From Acidimicrobiia bacterium (GTDB lineage: Bacteria; Actinomycetota; Acidimicrobiia; IMCC26256; PALSA-555): 64,000 nucleotides of DNA. The position numbers and the translations under genes are program-made. Position 1 is the stretch's first letter. The number at the start of each line of letters is the position of its first letter. Under the pieces are notes generated by a model. It saw nothing but the letters and a program-made list of their open reading frames with translations. It was not told the origin of the DNA and did not search any database. This document shows, one piece after another, positions 48,220 through 55,716 of the stretch. The stretch lies in the NCBI GenBank assembly GCA_035948415.1, contig DASZJD010000034.1, positions 1-64,000 on the forward strand, read 5' to 3'.

Positions 48220-49464
48220 GTGCGAACCCCGGGTCGACTCGGCGCGCCCGCGCGCGCTCCGCGAGCGGCGCGCGCCGTCACGCATCGCGGGCGCACGAGC
48301 CGGGCCGCGGCGACCGGCCTCGCGAGCGCGCTCCTCCTGCTCGCCGCCTGCGGTGGCTCCGGGACCACAGCCTCGACGCCGTCGGTGCGCGTCGTACCCG
48401 GTATGCCGTCCGTCGTCGACGCCCGCAACCTGTACAGCGAGATCGGCGTCGGCCGGCTGAGCCCGGCGACGAAGGGCGCCCGGTTCCGCGTCTACGTCCC
48501 GAACCTGAAGTCGAACGACGTCTACGTCATCGATCCCAAGACCCTGCAGGTCGTCGACCGCTACCCGTCCGGCGGCATCGACCCCCAGCACGTGGTGCCG
48601 TCCTACGACCTCAAGACCCTCTGGATCGCCAACGAGGACGTCCCCGGCTCGGCCGGCACCGTGGTCCCGATCGACCCGCGGACCGGCAAGCCGGGCGACC
48701 CGATCGCGGTCGACAACCCGTACAACCTGTACTTCACGCCCGACGGTCGCTCCGTGATCGTCGTCGCCGAGCAGCGGAAGCGCCTCGACTTCCTCGACCC
48801 GCACACGTTCGCCTTCCAGGCGACGCTTCCCCTCCCGGGCTGCGCCGGCCCGAACCACGGCGACTTCTCGATCGACGGGTCGTACCTGATCCTGTCGTGC
48901 GAGTTCGAGCGCGGCCTCGTGAAGGTCGACTGGCGTCGCCACGCCGTCCTCGGCTACCTGCGGGTCGCGGCGGACGCGGTGCCCCAGGACGTGCGCGTGT
49001 CGCCGAGCGGCGCCACGTTCTACGTCGCTGACCTCCAACGGGGCGGCCTGTACACCGTCGACGGCAACCGGTTCGCGGTGACCGGCTTCATCCCCACCAC
49101 CATCGGCGCCCACGGCCTCGTCGTCAGCCGCGACGGCACGAAGCTCTACGTCGCCAACCGCGGGTCCCAGACCCAGGGGGTGGGGCCGGGCCACGGGCCC
49201 GGCTCGGTGAGCGTGCTCGACTTCGCGACGAACCAGGTCGTCGCCACGTGGCCCATCCCCGGCGGGGGAAGCCCGGACATGGGCAACGTCACGCCCGACG
49301 GTCGCCAGCTCTTCGTGAGCGGTCGGTTCGACGACGTCGTCTACGTCTTCGACACCAAGACCGGAGCCGAGCGGACCATCCCGGTGGGCCGTGAGCCCCA
49401 CGGCGTGGCGGTCTGGCCCCAGCCCGGGCGCTACTCGCTGGGTCACACCGGCAACATGCGCTGA
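48220..49464 (+). CDS. Beta-propeller (YncE/YVTN-like) lipoprotein
   Basis: Exported lipoprotein of about 414 residues. After a basic N-tail, a hydrophobic stretch ends in the lipobox LAAC (Cys 44). The mature part is a seven-bladed beta-propeller with repeats such as VYVIDPKTLQVVDRYPSGG, LYFTPDGRSVIVV, FYVADLQRGGLYTVDG, KLYVANRG and VYVFDTKTGAERTIPVG. Such propellers are surface or periplasmic binding proteins of unknown ligand. GTG 48220 or TTG 48217 start; the N-tail of 30 residues before the hydrophobic core is long for a lipoprotein. Own promoter, plus-strand. Confidence 0.85.
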   Translation: MRTPGRLGAPARAPRAARAVTHRGRTSRAAATGLASALLLLAACGGSGTTASTPSVRVVPGMPSVVDARNLYSEIGVGRLSPATKGARFRVYVPNLKSNDVYVIDPKTLQVVDRYPSGGIDPQHVVPSYDLKTLWIANEDVPGSAGTVVPIDPRTGKPGDPIAVDNPYNLYFTPDGRSVIVVAEQRKRLDFLDPHTFAFQATLPLPGCAGPNHGDFSIDGSYLILSCEFERGLVKVDWRRHAVLGYLRVAADAVPQDVRVSPSGATFYVADLQRGGLYTVDGNRFAVTGFIPTTIGAHGLVVSRDGTKLYVANRGSQTQGVGPGHGPGSVSVLDFATNQVVATWPIPGGGSPDMGNVTPDGRQLFVSGRFDDVVYVFDTKTGAERTIPVGREPHGVAVWPQPGRYSLGHTGNMR

Positions 49465-49504
49465 GGCCGCGCACGCGGCCCGGGGCGCGGCGGCGCTCCC
49501 ACCG

Positions 49505-49510
49505 TAGACT
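49505..49510 (+). promoter_or_regulatory. -10 element of holin-like gene (leaderless)
   Basis: TAGACT preceded by CG, 8 bases before ATG at 49519. Confidence 0.5.
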
Positions 49511-49518
49511 CCGCCGCG

Positions 49519-49851
49519 ATGGCCGACCCTGACGCCCCCGCCGCGGACGTCCCGCTGCCGCAGCTCGTGCTCGAGCTGCGCGACCTCGTCGTCGCGTACT
49601 TCCGGCAAGAGACCGTCGTCCCGCTGCAGAGCCTCGGCCGGTACGTCCTGTTCGGGCTGGCCGGTGCGTTCCTGCTCGGCACCGGGGTCATCCTCCTCGG
49701 CGTCGGCTCGTTGCGGCTGCTGCAAGCCGAGACCGGCAGCACGTTCAGCGGCGACTGGTCGTGGGCGCCCTACGGCATCGTGTTCGTCGCGCTGTGTGTC
49801 GGTGGCGCCGTCACCTGGCGAGCGCGCCGAGCCCGCCGCGCCCGAGCCTGA
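49519..49851 (+). CDS. Phage-holin-like small membrane protein
   Basis: Protein of 110 residues with an acidic/amphipathic N-terminus (LPQLVLELRDLVVAYFRQET) and two transmembrane helices (about 45-68 and 82-100), ending in a basic tail. The pattern resembles the actinobacterial holin family III-like proteins that are chromosomal and not linked to prophage. Function is unknown. It opens a run of three small membrane-associated genes ahead of ttuB. Confidence 0.7.
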   Translation: MADPDAPAADVPLPQLVLELRDLVVAYFRQETVVPLQSLGRYVLFGLAGAFLLGTGVILLGVGSLRLLQAETGSTFSGDWSWAPYGIVFVALCVGGAVTWRARRARRARA

Positions 49852-49863
49852 GGAGGCCCGCGA

Positions 49864-50082
49864 ATGTCCAAGACCGAAGCCGCTCGCCCGATCACCCGCG
49901 ACGACATCGAAGCCAAGCTCCGGCAGCTGCAGCGGAGCACCGAGGCCGGCGCCGAGGCCGCCCGCGGCGCCGGCGTGGCTGGCGGCATCGCCGCCGCGCT
50001 CCTGCTCATCGTCGTCGCCTACCTGCTCGGTCGACATCGCGGGAGGAAGCGCCGCTCGATCATCGAGATCCGGCGGATCTGA
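49864..50082 (+). CDS. Small membrane protein, hypothetical
   Basis: Seventy-two residues: a charged helical N-terminus (ITRDDIEAKLRQLQRSTEA), one transmembrane helix (about 40-58, GGIAAALLLIVVAYLLG) and a basic tail RHRGRKRRSIIEIRRI. GAGGAGG lies 7 bases before ATG 49864, a good Shine-Dalgarno. Twelve bases after the holin-like gene, so probably one transcript. No family name. Confidence 0.7.
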   Translation: MSKTEAARPITRDDIEAKLRQLQRSTEAGAEAARGAGVAGGIAAALLLIVVAYLLGRHRGRKRRSIIEIRRI

Positions 50083-50088
50083 CGCGCC

Positions 50089-50325
50089 ATGGGTCTCCTC
50101 GGGCGATACGCCCGCGCCCGCCGCGACCTCTTTCTTGCTCGCGCCGCGGCCGCCGCGTTGCGCCGTGGCGTCCGGGGGTCGCGGGGCTGGCTCGTCGTCG
50201 GCGTCAGCCTCGGCGCCGTCGGGGTGTTGCGTCGTGTCCTCGCCGAGCCGGGAGCGCACGCGGCGATCGAGCTGCACTCGGGCGACGCCCTCGAGGTCCG
50301 GGTCGTGGAGCCGGCCGCGCGCTGA
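50089..50325 (+). CDS. Small hypothetical protein
   Basis: Seventy-eight residues, basic N-terminal half (LLGRYARARRDLFLARAAAA), one hydrophobic segment (WLVVGVSLGAVGVLRRVLA) and a short C-terminal hydrophilic strand region LHSGDALEVRVVEPAAR. Starts 6 bases after the previous gene. No clear Shine-Dalgarno and no recognised family; called from operon spacing and codon periodicity. Confidence 0.55.
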   Translation: MGLLGRYARARRDLFLARAAAAALRRGVRGSRGWLVVGVSLGAVGVLRRVLAEPGAHAAIELHSGDALEVRVVEPAAR

Positions 50326-50347
50326 CGGCGCGGACGCTCCCCACCGG

Positions 50348-50353
50348 TACCCT
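50348..50353 (+). promoter_or_regulatory. -10 element of ttuB operon
   Basis: TACCCT preceded by GG, 10 bases before ATG at 50364, after a 10-base gap that is slightly longer than in the other leaderless genes. Confidence 0.4.
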
Positions 50354-50363
50354 GGACGCCCCG

Positions 50364-50567
50364 ATGAAGGTCCTGCTCCGCAACCCGCGGCGCGAGCTCG
50401 ACGTCGACGGGCCGATCACGGTCGCCGCGCTCCTCCAGCGCCTCGAGCTGAGCCCGGAGGCCGTGCTCGTCATCGCCGGCGACGAGCTCGTCGCCCGCGA
50501 CGCCCGCCTCGAGGACGCCACGACGGTCGAGATCCGCCCCGTCATCTCTGGCGGGGCAACCCGGTGA
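50364..50567 (+). CDS. ttuB: Ubiquitin-like sulfur carrier TtuB/ThiS/MoaD family
   Basis: Beta-grasp sulfur carrier of 67 residues. It starts MKVLLRNPRRELDVDGPITV and ends EIRPVISGGATR. Close relatives such as Thermus TtuB stop at the diglycine that becomes a thiocarboxylate; here three residues, Ala-Thr-Arg, follow the GG, so the carrier would need trimming before activation, as for QbsE-type carriers processed by a JAMM peptidase. Its stop overlaps the ttuA start (GTGA), so it is the sulfur source for tRNA 2-thiolation by TtuA. Function as a protein tag, seen in Thermus, is possible. Confidence 0.87.
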   Translation: MKVLLRNPRRELDVDGPITVAALLQRLELSPEAVLVIAGDELVARDARLEDATTVEIRPVISGGATR

Positions 50568-51472
50568 AGTGCCGCGTCTGTCGTGGCCCGGCCGTCATCG
50601 ACGTCCGTCGGCACAACGCCGCGTTCTGCCGCGACCACTTCCTCGTGCACTGCCGCCAGCAGGTGCAGCGCGCCGTCGCCGACCACGACATGCTCGACGC
50701 CGGTGACCGGGTCCTCGTCGCCGTCTCGGGGGGCAAGGACTCGCTCGGGCTCTGGGACCTCCTCGGCGGGCTCGGCGTCGCCGCCGACGGCCTGTACCTC
50801 GGGCTCGGGATCGGCGACTACTCCGAGGACTCCGGGCGCTACGCCCGCGAGTACGCCGGGGACCACGGCCTGACCCTCCACGAGGTCGACCTCGACGCCG
50901 ACTGGGGCTTCACGGTCCCCGACGCCGCCGCCGCCACCCATCGCGTCCCCTGCAGCGCCTGCGGGCTGTCGAAGCGACACCTGTTCAACGCGTTCGCGCT
51001 CGAGCGCGGCTACGACGTCGTCGCGACCGGGCACAACCTCGACGACGAGGCCGCGGTGCTCCTCGGGAACGTCCTCCGCTGGGAGACCGAGTACCTCGCC
51101 CGGCAGCAGCCGGTGCTGCCGGCCGGGCCCGGGTTCGTGCGCAAGGTGAAGCCCCTGGTGCGGCTCGGGGAGCGCGAGATGGCGGCCTACTGCGTGCTCC
51201 GACGCATCGACTACCAGGTCGAGGAGTGCCCGATGGCGGCCGGCAACCGCCACCTGCACTACAAGGAGGTGCTGAACGCGCTCGAGGGACGCTCGCCCGG
51301 CACGAAGGCCGCGTTCTTCCAGGGCTTCGTCGAGCGGGGCCACCCTCGGTTCGCCGACGCCGCCGTCGCCGACGACGCGCCGCTCGGGCGCTGCGCCGAG
51401 TGCGGCGCGCCGACCACGGGCGCGGTGTGCGCCTTCTGTCGGCTCCGCGCCCGCGCCAGTCGACCGTCGTGA
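50564..51472 (+). CDS. ttuA: tRNA-5-methyluridine(54) 2-sulfurtransferase TtuA
   Basis: PP-loop ATPase of 302 residues that thiolates T54 of tRNA. N-terminal zinc motif CRVC...FCRDHF (Cys 3, 6, 22), PP-loop SGGKDS (55-60), cluster ligands Cys 130 and 133 in CSAC and Cys 222 in EECPMA, the positions of the [4Fe-4S] cysteines in Thermus TtuA, ATGHNLDDEA, and a C-terminal zinc site CAECG and CAFC. GTG 50564 overlaps ttuB. Followed by trmI with a 4-base overlap. It uses TtuB thiocarboxylate as sulfur donor. Confidence 0.93.
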   Translation: MKCRVCRGPAVIDVRRHNAAFCRDHFLVHCRQQVQRAVADHDMLDAGDRVLVAVSGGKDSLGLWDLLGGLGVAADGLYLGLGIGDYSEDSGRYAREYAGDHGLTLHEVDLDADWGFTVPDAAAATHRVPCSACGLSKRHLFNAFALERGYDVVATGHNLDDEAAVLLGNVLRWETEYLARQQPVLPAGPGFVRKVKPLVRLGEREMAAYCVLRRIDYQVEECPMAAGNRHLHYKEVLNALEGRSPGTKAAFFQGFVERGHPRFADAAVADDAPLGRCAECGAPTTGAVCAFCRLRARASRPS

Positions 51473-52251
51473 GCGGCCGGTTCGCGCGTGGCGACCTCGT
51501 GCTCCTCGTCGACTCGAAGCGGCGGCGTCACCTCGTCACCCTCGAGCCGGGGGGCGAGTTCCACTCCCACGCCGGCATCGTCCGCCACGACGACCTGCTC
51601 GGCCGGGACGAGGGGACGACCGTGCGCACGACGCTCGGGGCTCGCATCGTCGCCGTGCGCCCGACCCTCGCCGAGTACGTGCTGGAGATGCCCCGAGGCG
51701 CCCAGGTCATCTACCCGAAGGACCTCGGCCCGATCCTCATGCTCGCCGACGTCTTCCCCGGCGCGCGCGTCCTCGAGTCGGGTGTCGGGTCCGGCGCGCT
51801 CACCCTGACGCTGCTCCGAGCGGTCGGCCCGACCGGGCACGTCACCGGCTACGAGCTGCGCGAGGACTTCGCGACCCGGGCCCGCAGCAACGTCGAGCGG
51901 CTGCTCGGCGCCGACCTGCCCCTGCGCGTCGAGGTTCGGGACGTGTACGAGGGCGTGGACGAGGAGCAGCTCGACCGCATCGTCCTCGACCTGCCCGAGC
52001 CGTGGCGCGTCGTGAAGCACGCCGAGGTCGCACTGAGGCCCGGCGGGATCGTCGTCGCGTACCTGCCCACGATCGGGCAGGTGGCGCGCCTGCGCGAGGA
52101 GCTGGCCGGGTCCGCCTTCGGCATGGCCCAGACCCTGGAGGTCATCCAGCGGGGCTGGCACGTGGACGGCCAGTCGGTGCGTCCGGACCACCGCATGGTC
52201 GGTCACACCGGCTTCCTGACCCACGCCCGCCTGCTGGGCTCGACGGGGTGA
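51469..52251 (+). CDS. trmI: tRNA (adenine-58-N1)-methyltransferase TrmI
   Basis: SAM-dependent tRNA methyltransferase of 260 residues making m1A58 in the T-loop. The N-terminal beta domain has GDLVLLVDSKRRRHLVTLEPG and GGEFHSHAGIVRHDDLLG; motif I is VLESGVGSGALTLTLLRAVG with GYELREDFA, and motif IV is LDLPEPW. GTG 51469 overlaps the ttuA stop by 4 bases. In thermophiles m1A58 promotes thiolation of T54, so the pair TtuA/TrmI is functionally linked. Confidence 0.94.
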   Translation: MSGRFARGDLVLLVDSKRRRHLVTLEPGGEFHSHAGIVRHDDLLGRDEGTTVRTTLGARIVAVRPTLAEYVLEMPRGAQVIYPKDLGPILMLADVFPGARVLESGVGSGALTLTLLRAVGPTGHVTGYELREDFATRARSNVERLLGADLPLRVEVRDVYEGVDEEQLDRIVLDLPEPWRVVKHAEVALRPGGIVVAYLPTIGQVARLREELAGSAFGMAQTLEVIQRGWHVDGQSVRPDHRMVGHTGFLTHARLLGSTG

Positions 52252-53420
52252 ACCTCCTCGACCTGCTCCTGGTCGTCGCGATCGCCGCCGCCGCCTACAG
52301 CGGCTACCGGTTCGGGTTCGCGGCCCGGGCGCTGTCGTGGGCCGGGCTGGCCGGCGGCCTGGTCCTCGGCGTCGAGTTCGTCGACGACGTCGCCCGGTCG
52401 CTGCAGGGGTCGACCCCGCGGACCCGGCTGCTCGCCTCGCTCGCCTTCCTGCTGTTCGTCGCCGTCGCCGGCCAGAGCCTCGGCATCGCCGTCGGGTCGG
52501 TCGTGCGGCGGCACATCCCGGCGTTCGGCGGCATCCGGTTGGCCGACCGGGTCGCCGGCGCCGCCGCCGGCGTCTTCGGCGTCCTCGTCGCCATGTGGCT
52601 CCTGATTCCCGGCCTGGCGAACGCGCCGGGATGGCCCGCCCGGGCCGTCCGGGGCTCGGCGATCGTCCGCGAGATCGACCGCGTCGCCCCCACGCCGCCG
52701 TCGGCGCTCGCCACCCTCGGCCGCCTGGTCGGAGCGGGCTCGTTCCCCGAGGTGTTCCGGCGGCTCACCAGCCCCGACGTGGGGACACCCCCCGCCGGGG
52801 GGGTCCCAGCGCTCGTCGCGGCCCGGGTCGAGGCGTCAGTCGTGAAGGTGCAGGGCCGCGCCTGCGACGTCATCCAGCAGGGCAGCGGCGTCGTCGTCGG
52901 CAACGGGGTCGTGGTCACGAACGCGCACGTGGTGGCGGGGGAGCGCTCGACGACGGTGCTCGTGCCGCGACGAGGCCAGCTCGACGCCACCGTCGTCGCG
53001 TTCGACCCGGCGCGGGACGTGGCGGTGCTGCGCGTCGCTCGCGGGGAGAGCCCCCTGGCGGTCGCCGACGCCCAGGTCGACGAGCACGGCGGAGTGTTCG
53101 GCTACCCGGGGGGCGGCCCGCTGCAGGAGGCGCCGGCGCGCGTCGCCCAGCGGATCGTCGCCGAGGGCAGCGACATCTACCACTCGGCGCCGACCCGCCG
53201 CGACGTGCTCGTCCTGGCGGCGCGGCTGATGCCGGGCAACTCGGGCGGCCCGGTCGTCGACGACCGAGGTCGGGTGATCGGGATCGCGTTCGCGGTCGAC
53301 CCCGGGGCCGCGTCCACGTCCTACGCGCTGGCGGTCGACGAGATGAACGCGGTGCTGCTGCCGGTCGTGGCCTCGGGCGCCAGCGCGCCGGTTGGCACGG
53401 GCTCGTGCCTGCAGGGCTGA
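52248..53420 (+). CDS. Periplasmic serine protease, MarP-like (CvpA plus trypsin-like)
   Basis: Membrane protease of 390 residues. The first 140 residues form a CvpA-like domain with four membrane helices; residues 190-390 are a chymotrypsin-fold protease: His in VVTNAHVV, Asp in PARDVAVLRV, and Ser in MPGNSGGPVVDD. Two cysteines in the protease (near RACDVIQQ and at GSCLQG) could form the disulfide seen in MarP. In Mycobacterium MarP protects pH homeostasis under acid stress. GTG 52248 overlaps the trmI stop by 4 bases. It ends before a double hairpin and the convergent ferredoxin gene. Confidence 0.9.
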   Translation: MNLLDLLLVVAIAAAAYSGYRFGFAARALSWAGLAGGLVLGVEFVDDVARSLQGSTPRTRLLASLAFLLFVAVAGQSLGIAVGSVVRRHIPAFGGIRLADRVAGAAAGVFGVLVAMWLLIPGLANAPGWPARAVRGSAIVREIDRVAPTPPSALATLGRLVGAGSFPEVFRRLTSPDVGTPPAGGVPALVAARVEASVVKVQGRACDVIQQGSGVVVGNGVVVTNAHVVAGERSTTVLVPRRGQLDATVVAFDPARDVAVLRVARGESPLAVADAQVDEHGGVFGYPGGGPLQEAPARVAQRIVAEGSDIYHSAPTRRDVLVLAARLMPGNSGGPVVDDRGRVIGIAFAVDPGAASTSYALAVDEMNAVLLPVVASGASAPVGTGSCLQG

Positions 53421-53427
53421 CGCGAAG

Positions 53428-53451
53428 CGGCCCGGGCGGGGGCCCGGGCCG
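53428..53451. terminator. GC-rich hairpin 1 after the protease gene
   Basis: Stem of 10 base pairs, CGGCCCGGGC (53428-53437) and GCCCGGGCCG (53442-53451), with a GGGG loop, 7 bases after the marP stop. No U tract. Likely transcription terminator between convergent genes. Confidence 0.6.
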
Positions 53452-53461
53452 GAGCGGCGGA

Positions 53462-53482
53462 CGGGCCCGTCAGGCGGGCCCG
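53462..53482. terminator. GC-rich hairpin 2 after the protease gene
   Basis: Two copies of the self-complementary CGGGCCCG (53462-53469 and 53475-53482) separated by TCAGG can fold as an 8-bp hairpin. It lies 8 bases from the ferredoxin stop on the other strand and completes a tandem-hairpin terminator. Confidence 0.55.
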
Positions 53483-53489
53483 CGGTGGG

Positions 53490-53726
53490 TCAGTCGACCT
53501 CGATGAAGATGCACTCGCCGGGGCACTCCTCGGCCGCCTCGATCACGGCCTCCTCGAGGCCGCCGGGGACGCCGGCCAGCCCCTCGGCGCCACCGGGGTC
53601 GCTGAAGACCTTGCCGCTCTCCTTGACGTACGCGAGCCCGTCGTCGAGCAGCGTGAAGACGTCGGGGGCGATCTCCTCGCAGAGACCGTCGCCCGTGCAG
53701 AGGTCCTGGTCGATCCAGACCTTCAT
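53490..53726 (-). CDS. Ferredoxin, small acidic
   Basis: Iron-sulfur protein of about 78 residues from ATG 53726 (GTG 53732 adds two). Cysteines: CTGDGLC (C-x5-C), then EECPGECIF (C-x3-C) near the end. The C-x5-C and CP pattern with DDGLAYVKE resembles single-cluster ferredoxins of P450 and acyl-CoA systems; there are four Cys in total, and the last, in PGEC, replaces the Ala usual in [3Fe-4S] members, so a [4Fe-4S] cluster is possible. AGGAG is 9 bases before ATG 53726. It has its own promoter. Confidence 0.88.
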   Translation of the reverse strand: MKVWIDQDLCTGDGLCEEIAPDVFTLLDDGLAYVKESGKVFSDPGGAEGLAGVPGGLEEAVIEAAEECPGECIFIEVD

Positions 53727-53778
53727 CGCCACCTACTCCTGGCTGGGGACAGGGCCGCGGCGGGCCCTTCAGGACCTG

Positions 53779-53808
53779 AGCGTAGCCGATCCGGCCGTCA
53801 TTTCTCAA
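53779..53808 (-). promoter_or_regulatory. Promoter of ferredoxin gene (-35 and -10)
   Basis: TTGAGA at 53803-53808 and TACGCT at 53779-53784 on the minus strand, 18 bases apart; leader of about 45 bases with AGGAG. One of the few promoters here with a recognisable -35. Confidence 0.6.
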
Positions 53809-53867
53809 GCGCAGGCGGGGTAAATTTGCGGGCGTTCGCATGCCCCGATGCGCTGGAATCCGGCGTG

Positions 53868-53873
53868 TAGTGT
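53868..53873 (+). promoter_or_regulatory. Possible -10 of the proteasome locus
   Basis: TAGTGT on the plus strand, 44 bases before the arc start; no clear -35. The leader contains a GGAGGAG Shine-Dalgarno, so arc is not leaderless. Confidence 0.4.
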
Positions 53874-53903
53874 CCGGCCGAGACCCGGACGGTTCGAGTA
53901 CCG

Positions 53904-53910
53904 GGAGGAG
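53904..53910 (+). promoter_or_regulatory. Shine-Dalgarno site of arc/mpa
   Basis: GGAGGAG, 7 bases before GTG at 53918. Another GTG at 53911 follows it directly but is out of frame. Confidence 0.75.
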
Positions 53911-53917
53911 GTGGCAC

Positions 53918-55672
53918 GTGGCCCCGGAGCACGAGCGACGCCTCGCCGAGTACGAGCGTCAGGTCGGAGAGCTCCAGTCGCAGGTCAAGGCGCTGGAGGA
54001 GGAGGTCGTGATCCTCCGCCGCCGCCTCCAGGACGCCCCGAAGCGGGTCCGGACCCTCGAGGAGCGCCTCCTCGAGACGAAGGGGCAGCTGGCCCAGGCC
54101 GTCTCCCAGAACGAGCGCCTCTCCGCGACGCTCCGTGAGGCGCGTGAGCACATCGCGGCGCTGCGCGAGGAGGTCGAGAAGCTCACGATGCCGCCGTCGG
54201 CCTACGGCGCGTTCCTCGGCTCGAACGACGACGGCACCGTCGACATCTTCACCGCCGGGCGCAAGATGCGGGTCTCGGTCCACCCCGAGGTCGACGTGGA
54301 GGCCCTCGAGCGCGGCCAGGAGGTCGCCCTCAACGAGTCACTGAACGTGGTGCTCGCCCGCGGCCTCGAGGTGTCGGGTGAGGTGGTCGTCCTGAAGGAG
54401 ATGCTCGAAGACGAGCGAAGGGTCCTCGTCGTCGGGCGAGCCGACGAGGAGCGGGTGTGCGAGCTCGCCGGCGCGCTCGTGGGCCAGCCGATCCGGGTCG
54501 GCGACCACCTCCTGTACGACACCCGCTCGGGCCTGGTGGTGGAGCGGCTGCCCCGCCCCGAGGTCGAGGAGCTCGTCCTCGAGGAGGTGCCCGACGTCAG
54601 CTACCAGGACGTCGGCGGCCTCGACAACCAGATCGAGCAGATCCGCGACGCGGTCGAGCTGCCGTACCTCTACGCGGAGCTGTTCCAGGAGCACCAGCTG
54701 CAGCCGCCGAAGGGGATCCTCCTGTACGGGCCCCCCGGGTGCGGCAAGACGCTGATCGCCAAGGCCGTCGCGAACTCGCTGGCCAAGCGCGTCGCCGAGA
54801 AGACCCAGAACGCGTCGGCCCGCTCGTACTTCCTGAACATCAAGGGCCCGGAGCTGCTCAACAAGTACGTGGGCGAGACCGAGCGCCAGATCCGGCTCAT
54901 CTTCCAGCGCGCCCGCGAGAAGTCCGAGGAGGGCGTCCCCGTCATCGTCTTCTTCGACGAGATGGACTCGCTGTTCCGGACCCGGGGCACGGGGATCTCG
55001 TCGGACATCGAGAGCACGATCGTGCCGCAGCTGCTGGCCGAGATCGACGGCGTCGAGAGCCTGAAGAACGTGATCGTCATCGGCGCGTCGAACCGCGAGG
55101 ATCTCATCGACCCCGCCATCCTCCGGCCCGGTCGCCTCGACGTGAAGATCAAGATCGAGCGCCCGGACCAGGCCAGCGCCAAGCAGATCTTCTCCCGCTA
55201 CCTGACCGTGGCGCTGCCGCTCGCCGAGGCCGAGGCCAGCGCCCACGGGACCCCGGCCGAGGCGGTCGAGCAGATGATCGGCGCCGCCGTCACCCACATG
55301 TACAGCGACGAGGACGACAACCAGTTCCTCGAGGTCACCTACCAGAACGGGGACAAGGAGATCCTCTACTTCCGGGACTTCGCCTCGGGCGCCATGATCG
55401 AGAACATCGTGCGCCGCGCCAAGAAGCTGTCGATCAAGCGGCAGATCGAGGGGGGGCCGAAGGGCATCGGCACCGACGATCTCATCGCGTCGATCCGACA
55501 GGAGTTCCGCGAGCACGAGGACCTGCCGAACACGACGAACCCCGACGACTGGGCGAAGATCTCGGGCAAGAAGGGCGAGCGGATCGTGTTCGTCCGCACC
55601 CTCCTCGCCGAGGGCGACGAGGCCACCGGCGGACGCCAGATCGAGCGGGTCACGACCGGCCAGTACCTCTAA
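53918..55672 (+). CDS. mpa: Proteasome-associated AAA ATPase (ARC/Mpa)
   Basis: Unfoldase of 584 residues that feeds pupylated proteins to the 20S proteasome. Residues 1-75 form the coiled coil that binds Pup, then an OB region, then the AAA domain with Walker A GPPGCGKT near 271-278, Walker [13 protein letters not shown] and pore loop region [14 protein letters not shown]. The C-terminus ends GQYL, the motif that docks on the alpha ring (usually QYL). Start GTG 53918 from the Shine-Dalgarno. Followed after 44 bases by dop. Confidence 0.96.
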   Translation: MAPEHERRLAEYERQVGELQSQVKALEEEVVILRRRLQDAPKRVRTLEERLLETKGQLAQAVSQNERLSATLREAREHIAALREEVEKLTMPPSAYGAFLGSNDDGTVDIFTAGRKMRVSVHPEVDVEALERGQEVALNESLNVVLARGLEVSGEVVVLKEMLEDERRVLVVGRADEERVCELAGALVGQPIRVGDHLLYDTRSGLVVERLPRPEVEELVLEEVPDVSYQDVGGLDNQIEQIRDAVELPYLYAELFQEHQLQPPKGILLYGPPGCGKTLIAKAVANSLAKRVAEKTQNASARSYFLNIKGPELLNKYVGETERQIRLIFQRAREKSEEGVPVIVFFDEMDSLFRTRGTGISSDIESTIVPQLLAEIDGVESLKNVIVIGASNREDLIDPAILRPGRLDVKIKIERPDQASAKQIFSRYLTVALPLAEAEASAHGTPAEAVEQMIGAAVTHMYSDEDDNQFLEVTYQNGDKEILYFRDFASGAMIENIVRRAKKLSIKRQIEGGPKGIGTDDLIASIRQEFREHEDLPNTTNPDDWAKISGKKGERIVFVRTLLAEGDEATGGRQIERVTTGQYL

Positions 55673-55703
55673 CCGAGGGCCGAGGACCCGAGCGCGCCGT
55701 CGG

Positions 55704-55709
55704 TAGGCT
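55704..55709 (+). promoter_or_regulatory. -10 element of dop (leaderless)
   Basis: TAGGCT preceded by GG, 7 bases before GTG at 55717. Confidence 0.5.
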
Positions 55710-55716
55710 GGAGTTC

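Noticed and set aside
49519-50325. Prophage remnant because of the holin-like protein
   Set aside because: No lysin, integrase, terminase or composition change nearby; chromosomal holin-like proteins are common in actinobacteria.
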